NCBI GenBank assembly: GCA_963813195.1 | Contig: CAWEYC010000027.1 | Location: 62,001 to 126,000, forward strand | DNA: 64,000 nucleotides | Direction of reading: 5' to 3' | Origin: Roseiarcus sp963813195 | GTDB lineage: Bacteria > Pseudomonadota > Alphaproteobacteria > Rhizobiales > Beijerinckiaceae | In this document: piece after piece, positions 1 through 8,722 of the stretch | Position numbering within the stretch: position 1 is the stretch's first letter | Layout: each line of letters opens with the position of its first letter | Position numbers and translations under genes: made by a program | The notes under the pieces: model-generated | The model's database searches: none | Told to the model about the DNA's origin: nothing | Seen by the model: the letters and a program-made list of their open reading frames with translations, nothing else

Positions 1-367
1 GCGCGAACGCTTCCACGCCTCTGACGCCGACATTCGACTGGCTGAGGCCGTTGGGAACCCACTGATATTTCGGGCCCTGGCTGAACTTCGCGATCAGTTC
101 CTGAACTCCGTTGTTCCAGGCGCTGTTGAAGTTGGCGCCGTGCGAACTGTAGCCGGCGCCGACGTCGATCGCGCCGTAAAGGGTGATGCCCTTCCAGGTC
201 AGTGGGCAATCCTGCGCGCTCGCACGCATGTAATCGTAGAGGCTGTCGAAGCATGAGGCCGCTGGCGTCGGGGGCGCCTTCGTCGTCGGCAGGTCGGCCG
301 CCTGCGCGCCGCCTCCGAGGGCCAGACCGGCCAAGCAGGCCCAATGAATCCGCTGCAAAAAACTCAT
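1..367 (-). CDS. Gram-negative porin, 5' end only (truncated by window edge)
   Basis: This is the N-terminal 122 codons of an outer-membrane porin reading leftward out of the window. The ATG at 367 opens a signal peptide (basic start, hydrophobic core, then AQA before ADLPTTK). After a Pro/Thr-rich linker come a Cys-containing SLYDY segment, DCPLTWKG and LYGAIDVGAGY, the usual entry into the first beta-strand of trimeric porins of Rhizobiales/Beijerinckiaceae. It would form a general diffusion channel in the outer membrane. The C-terminal barrel is not visible, so pore type and integrity cannot be judged. No partner gene is adjacent. Confidence 0.8.
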   Translation of the reverse strand, partial: MSFLQRIHWACLAGLALGGGAQAADLPTTKAPPTPAASCFDSLYDYMRASAQDCPLTWKGITLYGAIDVGAGYSSHGANFNSAWNNGVQELIAKFSQGPKYQWVPNGLSQSNVGVRGVEAFA

Positions 368-528
368 ATCGCGCCCCAGTCGATGTCCCATCGGTCCGGC
401 TTATCCGGACAATACATGACTAAGTACATCGATTTAGTAGACTAATGCAAGCGCGCGATCAGGCGCCCGCTCAAGCGGTCGCGGGCGCTACGCCGCGGAC
501 GCGCCGATGTCAGGCCGGCCGGCTGCCG

Positions 529-975
529 TCAAATGTGATAGGTCAACGCGCCGCCCGCATTCACCATCGCGCGCATCGCCGCCAACGAGCGGTTGTCCAT
601 AAGCAGCGCGATCGCGTCGCGCACCTCGATCATCATCAGGCGCACGCTGCATTGAACCTCGGTCGGGCAATCGTCGCAGCGGCGGTAGAAATTGCGGCTG
701 GCGCAGGCGATCGGCGCCAGCGGGCCGTCGAGCGCGCGGACGATCTCGCCGACCATGATCTCGACGGGGCTCTTGGCGAGGATATAGCCGCCGCCCCGCC
801 CCTTTTTGGAATGAACGAGGCCGGCGGTGCGCAATTCCCCGAGAATGGCGTCGAGGAACTTCTTCGGGATGTTGTTCGTCGCGGCGATGTCGGCGACCAG
901 CGCGGGTTGCCCAGGCGGCAGGCCCGCGAGATAGACCATCGCCTTCAGCCCGTACTTGCCTTTATTGGTCAGCAT
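529..975 (-). CDS. Rrf2-family transcriptional regulator
   Basis: A 148-residue protein with the Rrf2 winged-helix N-terminus (LTNKGKYGLKAMVYLA), a recognition region around residues 35-60 and the typical KGRGGGYILAKSP wing. Four cysteines at about 91, 100, 103 and 109 occupy the region where IscR and RsrR bind an Fe-S cluster; the spacing is not the IscR C-x5-C-x5-C pattern. It probably senses redox, iron or cysteine status, but its target is unknown. The GGGA just before the ATG is a weak ribosome-binding site. The neighbours (porin, glycosyltransferases) do not suggest a regulon. Confidence 0.85.
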   Translation of the reverse strand: MLTNKGKYGLKAMVYLAGLPPGQPALVADIAATNNIPKKFLDAILGELRTAGLVHSKKGRGGGYILAKSPVEIMVGEIVRALDGPLAPIACASRNFYRRCDDCPTEVQCSVRLMMIEVRDAIALLMDNRSLAAMRAMVNAGGALTYHI

Positions 976-1101
976 TCCCGGCGCGTCTCCCGCGGCGCTT
1001 TCGCATGGTCATTCCGACCCTCGCGAGGCGGCGCGTTCTGCGATTCGCTCGCGGAATTCATACGAGGTCCAGGGGACCGCGTCCATGCGAGGCGGGGGCC
1101 T

Positions 1102-2901
1102 TCACCGGGCCGGATTGGGCTCGCGCGCGATATCGCCGGGGAGCGACGCGCGCAGCCCGATCAAATCCTTGCGTACATAAAGCTCCGCCGGAAAGGCATG
1201 GCCGGGCTCGGTGGCGAACAACTGATAGTCCGCCCGCGCGGCGGTGATCGCGGGGTCGCTCCACGCCCATTGGTGAAAGCGCGTGTCGAGCCTGCCGACC
1301 AGGATCGCGTCGGGGCGGTTGCGGCGGATGTCCTCGACCAGCCTGTCGCGGTCGCTGTCGATGTACGGGCGCAAACGCGCGGCGAGGGCTTCGTCTCCTG
1401 GATGCTCGTCGATCAGGCGTCGAACCGCCGAGGTGATCCAGAGGCTGGGAACCCGTTGCACCCATACGCCGCCGACCGTGCGCACCATGGGATGGCCGAA
1501 GGCGAGACTTTCGGAAATCGCCAGCACCGTCGGATGCGGCCCCAGGCTCGCAAGGGCGCGGGCGAGGACGGGCGTCCTGACGCCGTCGATCGCGAACAGC
1601 CCGCAGGCGACGCCGATCGCGGCGGCGACGCCCATTTCGGGGAGCGGTGATTTCCGGTTTCGCGCGCGGCCGGCCATTTCGAACCGTTCGATCGCCGCCA
1701 GAAGGGCGCTGGCGGCGGCCGCCGCGGCGAACGCGATCGGGAGCGGCCATCGGTCGAGCCACACCAGCGCGATCGCAGCGGCAAGGCCGGTCAGCGCGCC
1801 GGTCGCCATCCGGCGCGGCGAGCGGGGCCGAAGATCAAGCGCCAGGCCCGCCGCCACGGTCATGAGGGCGAGCGCGGGATAGGCTTGATAGAGCCAGCCC
1901 TTGCCTTGCACGAGATAGGCGGCAAGCGCGCCCAGGGCGCCGAGCGCGGGGGCCGCGACCAGCGGCTCGCCGATGTCCCGCCCGGCGATCTGGACGAGCG
2001 CGGCGCCGAGGACGAGGGTCACGAGCACGCCGGGTTCGCTCAACAGCGCGGGCAGCGATTCGCGGAGCGGCGCGTACACCGCGAGGCCGAGCGGCAGGAT
2101 ATCGGCGACGTAATGCGGGAAGGCCAGGGCGACCAGCGCCGCATAGGCGAGGCCGACCGCCGCCGCCGCGTAGAATTCGACGGCGTGGAGCAATCCGGCG
2201 ACGCCGATCCGCCGCGCGAGATAGGGCGTCAAGGCAATGGCGACGAGCGCGTAGGGCGGTTTGATGGCGGCCATGACGCCGGCGCCGACCCCGGCGAGGA
2301 GCGCCATCCGCCAGTCGACGCGGGCGCGCGCCGCCCGCGCGGCGGCAATCGCGAGGAATGGCATGCCATAGACCGCCGCCAGTTGGTCACGCTCGTCGAA
2401 GGACTGCCCCGGCAGGATCGCCAGCGCGACGAGCGCGATGCCGAGCGCGAGCGGGCCGATCCGGCCGATGAGCCCCGCCCGCCGCAGGATCGCGGCGCTT
2501 AGGGCGAGGCTCCCGGCAATGCTGAGAAAGCCGAAGGCGGCGACGGCGAACTCCGGCCAGACGCCGACGAGGCGCGCCAGAGCGACCGCCGGCCAATAGA
2601 GCAGGAGGGAGGCCGGCGGATTGATCTCGATGAAGTCGCGGTAGGGGATCTGGCCGTCCAGCCACTTTTCGTCGGCGGTGATCAGCCAGGAGACGTCGCC
2701 GAGCAGGCCGTAGCGCACCTGCAGCGCGATTGCGACGAGGCCGATCGCCAGCGACAGCCCGATCGCGACCGGCGGACGGTGAACCGGATAGGGAGAATGT
2801 CCGCGCTCGATGGGGTAGGTCGCGGGAGGCGGCGGGGCCGCCGCCGTCCGTCCGATCGGGCGTCGCATCGGCGGGGGGGCCGGCTGGGGAACGGCGTTCA
2901 C
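1102..2901 (-). CDS. Multi-spanning GT-C fold glycosyltransferase-like membrane protein
   Basis: A 599-residue integral membrane protein with a cytoplasmic Pro-rich N-terminus (to about 45) and roughly ten or more hydrophobic segments. An acidic TADEKWLDG motif in the first periplasmic loop, followed by PYRDFIEINPP, resembles the catalytic loop of ArnT/PMT-like GT-C enzymes that take sugars from polyprenyl phosphate. The GTG start at 2901 overlaps the stop of the upstream GT2 gene by four bases (GTGA), so the two are translationally coupled. The inferred pathway is GT2 making a polyprenyl-phosphate sugar and this protein moving it to an envelope acceptor. The acceptor is unknown, and the last ~100 residues are a soluble C-terminal part. 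Confidence 0.75.
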   Translation of the reverse strand: MNAVPQPAPPPMRRPIGRTAAAPPPPATYPIERGHSPYPVHRPPVAIGLSLAIGLVAIALQVRYGLLGDVSWLITADEKWLDGQIPYRDFIEINPPASLLLYWPAVALARLVGVWPEFAVAAFGFLSIAGSLALSAAILRRAGLIGRIGPLALGIALVALAILPGQSFDERDQLAAVYGMPFLAIAAARAARARVDWRMALLAGVGAGVMAAIKPPYALVAIALTPYLARRIGVAGLLHAVEFYAAAAVGLAYAALVALAFPHYVADILPLGLAVYAPLRESLPALLSEPGVLVTLVLGAALVQIAGRDIGEPLVAAPALGALGALAAYLVQGKGWLYQAYPALALMTVAAGLALDLRPRSPRRMATGALTGLAAAIALVWLDRWPLPIAFAAAAAASALLAAIERFEMAGRARNRKSPLPEMGVAAAIGVACGLFAIDGVRTPVLARALASLGPHPTVLAISESLAFGHPMVRTVGGVWVQRVPSLWITSAVRRLIDEHPGDEALAARLRPYIDSDRDRLVEDIRRNRPDAILVGRLDTRFHQWAWSDPAITAARADYQLFATEPGHAFPAELYVRKDLIGLRASLPGDIAREPNPAR

Positions 2902-3890
2902 GCGCGCTTCGCGTTGGCCGCCCGCGCGTCGGGGCGCATCGCGGGCTCATCGACGGCAGACTCGAAGCCCACGGCGCGGTCGACGATGTAGAGGGGGCGG
3001 CGTTTGACCTCGGCGTAGATGCGCCCGACATAGACGCCCATGATGCCGGTCATCAGCATGTTCGCGCCGCCGAGGAAGGTCATGATGACGATGATCGAAC
3101 TCCAACCGCGTGCGAAATCGGCGTTCATCGCCCAGCGCGCGATGACCCAGATTCCATAGAGCATCGCGACGCTCGAGGTCGCCAGTCCCGCCCAAAGCGC
3201 GACGCGCAGCGGCGCGTCGGAAAACGACACGACGCCGTTGGCGGCGAGGCGGATCATCTTCATCAGCGAATATTTGGTCTCGCCGGCGACGCGCGGCGGC
3301 CGATGGAACTGCACGACGGTCTGGCGATATCCGATCCAGGCGAACATGCCGCGCACGAAACGGTCGCGCTCAGGCATGGCGAGGAAGCTGTCGAGCGCCT
3401 TGCGGTCGACCAGCCGGAAATCGCCGACGTTGCGGGGAATTTCGACATCGCTCAGCTTGCTCAGCAGGCGGTAGAAGAGATCGGCGGTGAGGCGCTTGAA
3501 GCGGCTTTCGCCCGCGCGCGAGAGGCGCTCGGCGTAGACGACCTCGTAGCCCTCTTTCCACTTCGCGATCAGGTCGAGCACGACCTCGGGCGGATCCTGG
3601 AGATCGGCGTCCATGACGATGACAGCCTGGCCGGAGGCGCATTCCATGCCGGTGGTGATCGCGATCTGGTGGCCGAAATTGCGCGACAGCTTGACGAAGC
3701 GATAGCGTCGGTCGGCGCGCGCCTTGGCCTCGAGGATGATGGGGCCGGCGTCGCGCGAGCCGTCGTCGATGAAGATCGCCTCGGCGGGCGCATCGAGCGC
3801 ATCGAGCAACGCGTCGAGCCGCCTGAGCAGGACCGGCAGGACCGCTTCCTCGTTGTAGATCGGGATGACCAACGAATAAACGGCGGGCAT
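2898..3890 (-). CDS. GT2 polyprenyl-phosphate glycosyltransferase (GtrB/ArnC-like)
   Basis: Family 2 glycosyltransferase: VIPIYNEE at the N-terminus, a nucleotide-binding FIDDGSRD, the metal-binding DADLQDPPE and a C-terminal pair of membrane helices, the build of GtrB, ArnC and DPM1-like enzymes. It should transfer a sugar from a nucleotide donor to undecaprenyl phosphate on the cytoplasmic face. I place the start at the ATG at 3890 (MPAVYSLVIP), which fits the family; an in-frame TTG at 3938 would add 16 residues. It is the first gene of a two-gene operon with the GT-C protein, joined by a GTGA overlap. The sugar cannot be read from sequence. Confidence 0.88.
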   Translation of the reverse strand: MPAVYSLVIPIYNEEAVLPVLLRRLDALLDALDAPAEAIFIDDGSRDAGPIILEAKARADRRYRFVKLSRNFGHQIAITTGMECASGQAVIVMDADLQDPPEVVLDLIAKWKEGYEVVYAERLSRAGESRFKRLTADLFYRLLSKLSDVEIPRNVGDFRLVDRKALDSFLAMPERDRFVRGMFAWIGYRQTVVQFHRPPRVAGETKYSLMKMIRLAANGVVSFSDAPLRVALWAGLATSSVAMLYGIWVIARWAMNADFARGWSSIIVIMTFLGGANMLMTGIMGVYVGRIYAEVKRRPLYIVDRAVGFESAVDEPAMRPDARAANAKRA

Positions 3891-4035
3891 GGCGGCGCGG
3901 GTTTTCGTGAGTGCGGCAGACAAAACAATATCGCCCAACGATTAAGAAAGCCGTAACCTACGCGACGCCTCTACCGGCGCACGCGTCGCTCTGCTAGGAA
4001 ACGCCGGTTCGACTGGAGGCCGCCGGGAGAGCGCC

Positions 4036-4911
4036 ATGGAATGGGAAAACCTACCCGAATCGGCGAACGTCGAGGATCGCCGCGGCGCGCCGCTCGGCGC
4101 AGGCACGGGCGGCCTCGGCCTCGGCGCCATCGTCGTGCTCGCACTGATCGGTTATTTCACCGGCATCGATCCACGCGTGCTGATCGGCGGCGCGGAGATT
4201 CTCACCGGCGGCGGCTCCCATGTGTCGGTTCAATCGCCGGGCGCGAATGTCGGACAACCCTCGGTTGCCCGCAACGATCCAATGGAAATTTTCGTCAAGC
4301 GCGTTCTGGGCGGGACGGAAGCCGTGTGGACGCAAATCCTGCCTGCCCAGAAGGGCGTGCAATACACCGACGCCAAGCTGGCGATCTATGATGGCGCGAC
4401 CACCTCGGGGTGCGGACAGGCGCAGGCGGCGATGGGGCCATTCTATTGCCCCGTGGACAAGACAGTGTATCTCGACATGTCGTTCTTCCGCGACATGCAG
4501 ACGAAATACGGCGGCGGCGGCGACTTCGCCTACGCCTATGTGATCGCCCATGAAATCGGCCATCACGTCCAGGACCTGCTGGGCATTCTCGACAAGGTCG
4601 ACGCCGAGAAGCAGAACGTCAGCCGCACTCGGGCCAACGCCCTCTCGGTGCGCGTCGAGCTGATGGCCGATTGCTTCGCCGGCGTTTGGGCCGCCAACGC
4701 CAACCAGAAGTGGAAGATCCTCGATGCCGGCGACATCGAAAAAGCGCTGGCGACAGCGGCGGCGATCGGCGACGACCGCCTGCAAACGGCGGCCCGCGGC
4801 TATGCCGTGCCCGACAGCTTCACCCACGGATCGTCGGCGATGCGTCAGAAGTGGCTCACCATCGGCCTCAACAGCGGACAGGTCGATTCCTGCGATACGT
4901 TCCGCCAGTAG
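4036..4911 (+). CDS. ypfJ: YpfJ-type neutral zinc metallopeptidase
   Basis: A 291-residue protein of the putative neutral zinc metallopeptidase family (YpfJ/KPN_02809). A short Glu/Asp-rich N-terminus is followed by one hydrophobic helix (about 29-43), so the catalytic domain should face the periplasm. The zinc motif HEIGHH lies at residues 172-177 and ELMADCFAGVWA downstream carries the probable third ligand. Two Cys in the SGCGQ...YCPVD segment are typical of the family. The physiological substrate is unknown. The gene stands alone, divergent from the glycosyltransferase operon. Confidence 0.9.
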   Translation: MEWENLPESANVEDRRGAPLGAGTGGLGLGAIVVLALIGYFTGIDPRVLIGGAEILTGGGSHVSVQSPGANVGQPSVARNDPMEIFVKRVLGGTEAVWTQILPAQKGVQYTDAKLAIYDGATTSGCGQAQAAMGPFYCPVDKTVYLDMSFFRDMQTKYGGGGDFAYAYVIAHEIGHHVQDLLGILDKVDAEKQNVSRTRANALSVRVELMADCFAGVWAANANQKWKILDAGDIEKALATAAAIGDDRLQTAARGYAVPDSFTHGSSAMRQKWLTIGLNSGQVDSCDTFRQ

Positions 4912-5013
4912 GGCGGCCGCGGGCCACCTTCCGCGCCGCCATTCAACTCGCCAAGCCCATGGTCTGCCCCCACGATCGATAAGTCAGCTCTCATCAGCGG
5001 GATTTCGGCGATC

Positions 5014-5229
5014 ATGCGCAGCTACTGGGATTTGCCGGCCGACTGCAACGACGGAGAAATGTTCACCTACGCTGAGGGTCTCTGCGATCGGATCGAGGCC
5101 GGCGACGGCCGGGACGCGCTCTATTCGTATCTCGCCGATGTCCAGGCCAACAACCTCGAAATGCCGCCCTCCAACGCCTATCGGGAGATCGTCGACCGCG
5201 CCATTCCGCTCGTAAAAGGTGGGGAATGA
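5014..5229 (+). CDS. Small hypothetical protein (71 aa)
   Basis: A short acidic open frame (MRSYWDLPAD ... PLVKGGE) with balanced, non-repetitive composition, unlike the Arg/Pro/Ala-rich shadow frames around it, so it is probably a real gene. It has no signal peptide, membrane helix or recognised motif. It sits between the YpfJ-like protease and the MBL hydrolase on the same strand, about 100 bases after the former. The ribosome-binding site is weak. No function can be given. Confidence 0.5.
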   Translation: MRSYWDLPADCNDGEMFTYAEGLCDRIEAGDGRDALYSYLADVQANNLEMPPSNAYREIVDRAIPLVKGGE

Positions 5230-5342
5230 CGGACGCCCGCGCGAGGCGGCGTCGTCGGCCCGCTACGGCGCTCCCGATTTGACATTGGGAATGGCGACGC
5301 CTAACCGCCGAAGGAGATGAGTAAGGCGCGAGGCGAGGTGGA

Positions 5343-6386
5343 ATGAACGAGCTGGCTCCCGATGCAGGGTTGCGCTTTCCCTTCGCCGCGCCTCCTCGAC
5401 CCGGCGAAGCGATCGAGATCGCGCCCGGCATTCTCTGGTCGCGGCTGCCGTTGCCGTTCGCGCTCGATCACGTGAACATTTACTTCATCGACGACGGCGA
5501 TGGCTGGGCGGTCGTCGACGCCGGGATCAGCGACGACGCCTCGCGCGCCGCCTGGGACGCGCTGCTCAGCGGCCCGCTCGCCGGCCGCCGCCTGACGCGG
5601 CTCATCGTCACCCATTCGCACCCCGACCACATCGGCCTCGCGGGATGGCTGGTCGAGCGCTTCGGCATTCCGCTCTATACGAGCCTGTCGGCCTATTTCG
5701 ACTGTCTCGCGATCTCGCTGGAGCCGGGCCGGCTGGAAGCTGCCGTCTACCGCGACTTCTATTCGAGCAACGGTCTCGATCCGGCGACCGTGCGCTCGCT
5801 GACGACGCTCGGCCACGGCTATCTCCGCATGATCTCGCCGCTGCCCTCGACTTACCACCGCATGATCGCCGGCGACGTCCTGAACATTGGCGGCCGGGCC
5901 TTCTCCGTGCTCTCGGGCGAGGGTCATGCGCCGGAGCAGCTCATGTTGCATCTTCCCGAGGAGAAGCTGTTCTTCGCCGCCGACCAGGCGCTGGCGCAGA
6001 TATCGCCGAACGTCAGCGTGCAGGCGATGGACCCGTTCGGCGATCCCCTGGGACTGTACCTGCGCTCGCTCGCCAGCCTGAAGACGACGATGCCTTCGGA
6101 AACGCTCATACTGGCGGGGCATCAATTGCCATTCCTCGGCCTGCACAGCCGCGTCGACGAACTCGCCGAGCACCATCGCCATCGCTGCCAATTGATCGCC
6201 GAGGCGTGCCGCGAGCCGCGCGCGCCCGCCGATCTTCTCGGCGTGATGTTTCGCCGCAAACTCGATTTCCACCAGATGGCCTTCGCGTTCTCCGAGGCGC
6301 TGGCCCATGTCAATTACATGCTGGCGCAGGGCGAGCTGCGCTGGGCCGAACCGATGGGGTCGATCCGGCGCGTCGTCGCCGCGTGA
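5343..6386 (+). CDS. MBL-fold metallo-hydrolase
   Basis: A 347-residue metallo-beta-lactamase-fold protein. The core motif THSHPDHIG puts metal ligands at His91, His93, Asp95 and His96; GEGHAPEQL, FAADQAL and LAGHQLP supply the later His/Asp positions of a two-metal site. A helical C-terminal domain (about 270-347) resembles that of MBL hydrolases acting on thioesters or similar small substrates. The ATG follows GAGGTGGA. The SDR-fold gene lies 35 bases downstream on the same strand, so the two are probably co-transcribed. The substrate is unknown. Confidence 0.88.
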   Translation: MNELAPDAGLRFPFAAPPRPGEAIEIAPGILWSRLPLPFALDHVNIYFIDDGDGWAVVDAGISDDASRAAWDALLSGPLAGRRLTRLIVTHSHPDHIGLAGWLVERFGIPLYTSLSAYFDCLAISLEPGRLEAAVYRDFYSSNGLDPATVRSLTTLGHGYLRMISPLPSTYHRMIAGDVLNIGGRAFSVLSGEGHAPEQLMLHLPEEKLFFAADQALAQISPNVSVQAMDPFGDPLGLYLRSLASLKTTMPSETLILAGHQLPFLGLHSRVDELAEHHRHRCQLIAEACREPRAPADLLGVMFRRKLDFHQMAFAFSEALAHVNYMLAQGELRWAEPMGSIRRVVAA

Positions 6387-6421
6387 ACCCGAGCGACCGC
6401 TTGCATATCTGAGGAAGCGTC

Positions 6422-7222
6422 ATGGATCTCGAACTTATCGACAAGGTCGCCATCGTCACCGGCGCAAGCCGCGGCATCGGCAGAGCGGTCGCCGCGGCGC
6501 TTGCGCGCGAGGGCGCCAAAGTCGCGCTGGTCGCCCGCGACAGCCGCGCGCTCGACGCGGCGGCGGCGGAAATCGCGGCGGCGACCGGGCGCGCCGCCAA
6601 GCCGTTCGTCGCCGACACCGGCGACGACGAGGCAGTCCGGGCGATGGCAGCCGGGGTTCTCGCCGCTTTCGGGCGCGTCGACATTCTCGTCAATTGCGCC
6701 GCGCAGCCAGCGGGGCAATCGAAGCCGCCAGCCCTCGCGGAGATCACCACCGAGGCGTTGTGGTCGGAAGTCAACGTCAAGGTCATGGGCTATTTGCGCA
6801 CCGCGCGCGAGGTCGCCAAAGCGATGGCGGAGCAGGGCGGCGGGCGCATCATCAACATCAGCGGGCTCGCGGCGCGGACGAGCGGCAGCATCGTCGGGAC
6901 GATCCGCAACATCAGCGTCGCCGCGCTGACCAAGAATCTCGCCGACGAGCTCGCGCCCAAGCGCATTTCCGCCGTCTGCGTGCATCCAGGATTGACGCGC
7001 ACGGAAAAGACGCCCGGCGTCGTCGAGCGTCGCGCGCAGGCGCTCGGGATCAGCGCCGCGGAGGTCGAGACGAGGATGGCCGCGACCAATCTCACCGGCC
7101 GGCTGATCACCGCGGCGGAGATCGGCGACATTGTCGCCTTCCTCGCCTCGCCGAAATCCGTCGCGATCAACGGCGATGCGATCGCCGCCGGCGGCGGCGT
7201 GCCGGGGGCGATCTATTACTGA
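6422..7222 (+). CDS. SDR-fold protein lacking the canonical catalytic Ser-Tyr-Lys
   Basis: A 266-residue Rossmann protein of the short-chain dehydrogenase family. The cofactor motif TGASRGIG (residues 13-20) and the NCAAQ segment (91-95) are present. Where YxxxK is expected, ahead of the conserved AAL helix, the sequence reads R162-N-I-S-V166, and the usual catalytic Ser position in the NISG strand is Gly148. It therefore keeps the fold and nucleotide site but not the standard proton relay. Related SDRs with this altered segment exist as a subfamily, so it is unlikely to be a sequencing error. It probably shares a transcript with the upstream MBL gene. The reaction is unknown. Confidence 0.85.
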   Translation: MDLELIDKVAIVTGASRGIGRAVAAALAREGAKVALVARDSRALDAAAAEIAAATGRAAKPFVADTGDDEAVRAMAAGVLAAFGRVDILVNCAAQPAGQSKPPALAEITTEALWSEVNVKVMGYLRTAREVAKAMAEQGGGRIINISGLAARTSGSIVGTIRNISVAALTKNLADELAPKRISAVCVHPGLTRTEKTPGVVERRAQALGISAAEVETRMAATNLTGRLITAAEIGDIVAFLASPKSVAINGDAIAAGGGVPGAIYY

Positions 7223-7232
7223 ATCGCGCCCG

Positions 7233-8486
7233 TCATAGCGCGTCGACCCATTTCATCGCGCGTTCGGCAGCGGCGGCGCCCGAGCGCACGGCGCCTTCCA
7301 AGGTGTCGGGCATCCCGTTCTGCACGTAGGCGCCGGCAAGAAATAGATTGCGCCAGCGCGTTTCGCTCGTCGGCCGCAGCGCGTCTTGCTTCGGCGTCGC
7401 CGCGAAGGTCGCGCGCTTATGGCGGATGATCCGCCAAGCGGGCGTCGCATCCGACAATGCCGTCAGCGCCGCGACGTCGCGCCAGAGATCGGCCGCCAGC
7501 TTGTCGCGCGGCGTCTCCATCAACGCGTCGGCATCCTTGACCACTGCTGAAATGCGGTCGTCGCCGCAGAACAGCCAATGGAACGCGCCATTGACGATCC
7601 CGAGGATCGGCGCCGTCCCCGGCGGCGCGGAAATCGCAAAATGCGCCGTGATGGCGCCGGTGAACTCTTCCGGCGCGCTCAATTCCGGCGTGAGCGCTGC
7701 CGCGACCCGCGGCGGCGTCGCGAGGATCACGGCGTCGCCCGGCGCCAGATCGATGCGATCGTGTTCGAACTCGAGGCCCGCCACATGCTCTGCGCGGAAG
7801 TCGAGCGCCGCCAGCCGGCGCTCGAAGCGAACGGCAACGCCGCGTCGACGCAGGGTTTTCACCGCGGGTTCGATGAACGCTCGCGCCAGGCCGTGAATAG
7901 GCATGAGCGGCCGCGCGCCGCGGAGCATCATCTCCTGGAGCGCGGCGCCGGCGAGTCGCGCCGAGGCGCGCTCGAAATCGGTGTTGAGCGCCGCCAGCGC
8001 GAAGGGGCGCCAAAGGCGTTCGGCCGCGGGACCGCCGCTGGGCGCATAATCGCGCAGCGCAGCGGTCGCGGGCGCGCGGCGCAGACGCATCGCGGGCCAA
8101 TAGTCCCGAAGCCGCGTGCCCGGCGCGCGCCGGTGTGGGTCGAGGATCCACCAGGGGACCGCCCCGCTGCCCGGCCGCATCGTCCAACGCTCGCCGCTCG
8201 CCATATCGGCGAAAGCGATCCCGCCAGGCGCGACCTCCCGCCATTGCGACCGCGCGTCGATCGCCTCGATCAGCGCCAGGGCCGACCGCCAGCTCGACAG
8301 CACGAGGTCGTGACCGCTCTCGATGGTCGTCGCCGTCGCCTCGTCGAAGAACGAGCGACGTCGCCCGCCCGCCTGCGCGGAACTTTCGTGGACGACGATG
8401 TCGGCATTTGGCGTCGCCGCGCAATTCACGGCCGCCGAGAGCCCGGAGAAACCCGCGCCGATGACGTGGACGGTTGGGCGCTTCAT
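7233..8486 (-). CDS. hpnE: Hydroxysqualene dehydroxylase HpnE
   Basis: A 417-residue FAD-dependent amine-oxidase-type protein: dinucleotide motif VIGAGFSGLSAA at the N-terminus, then the GGRRRSF segment, a WWILDPHRR region and a C-terminal FLAGAYVQNGMPDTLEGAVRSG that closes the FAD site, as in HpnE. HpnE converts hydroxysqualene to squalene in the HpnC-HpnD-HpnE route feeding hopanoid synthesis. hpnC and hpnD, usually immediately upstream, are absent here: the 236 bases before the ATG hold no gene on this strand. The call rests on motif order and length; other amine-oxidase family members are the alternative. Confidence 0.8.
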   Translation of the reverse strand: MKRPTVHVIGAGFSGLSAAVNCAATPNADIVVHESSAQAGGRRRSFFDEATATTIESGHDLVLSSWRSALALIEAIDARSQWREVAPGGIAFADMASGERWTMRPGSGAVPWWILDPHRRAPGTRLRDYWPAMRLRRAPATAALRDYAPSGGPAAERLWRPFALAALNTDFERASARLAGAALQEMMLRGARPLMPIHGLARAFIEPAVKTLRRRGVAVRFERRLAALDFRAEHVAGLEFEHDRIDLAPGDAVILATPPRVAAALTPELSAPEEFTGAITAHFAISAPPGTAPILGIVNGAFHWLFCGDDRISAVVKDADALMETPRDKLAADLWRDVAALTALSDATPAWRIIRHKRATFAATPKQDALRPTSETRWRNLFLAGAYVQNGMPDTLEGAVRSGAAAAERAMKWVDAL

Positions 8487-8631
8487 TATGCGTCTCCAAC
8501 AGCGACGGCAGGCGAATTCCCCGCGAGAGGCTTCGGCGCGGTTCGGCGAATCGCCCGCTCCGCCGCGCGTGGCGCCGCGCTTGCGTATCTAGCCGTGCTC
8601 AAGCCGACGCGCAACGCGCGCTCCGCGGCTC

Positions 8632-8677
8632 TTGACATCGCCGGCAAGGCGAGCGAGCCTCTTGACCGTTTGGTCAG
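8632..8677 (+). promoter_or_regulatory. Candidate preTA promoter with RutR-like operator
   Basis: A TTGACA hexamer at 8632-8637 is a possible -35 element. Downstream, 8662-8677 reads TTGACCGTTTGGTCAG, a near-perfect palindrome (TGACC, 4-base centre, GGTCA). It matches the published E. coli RutR consensus TTGACCAnnTGGTCAA at 12 of 14 defined positions. It lies about 45 bases before the preT start, where the -10 region or transcription start would fall, a position suited to repression. No good -10 hexamer is visible and no rutR gene is in the window. Confidence 0.6.
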
Positions 8678-8722
8678 GATTTTCGCGAACGCGATCGGCG
8701 TTCGCGCCGCAGGAGAGCCGCA

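Noticed and set aside
5314..5345. A nine-codon frame (ATG right after AAGGAG) overlapping the MBL gene start
   Set aside because: The purine-rich sequence abuts the ATG with no spacing, so it is not a usable ribosome-binding site for it.
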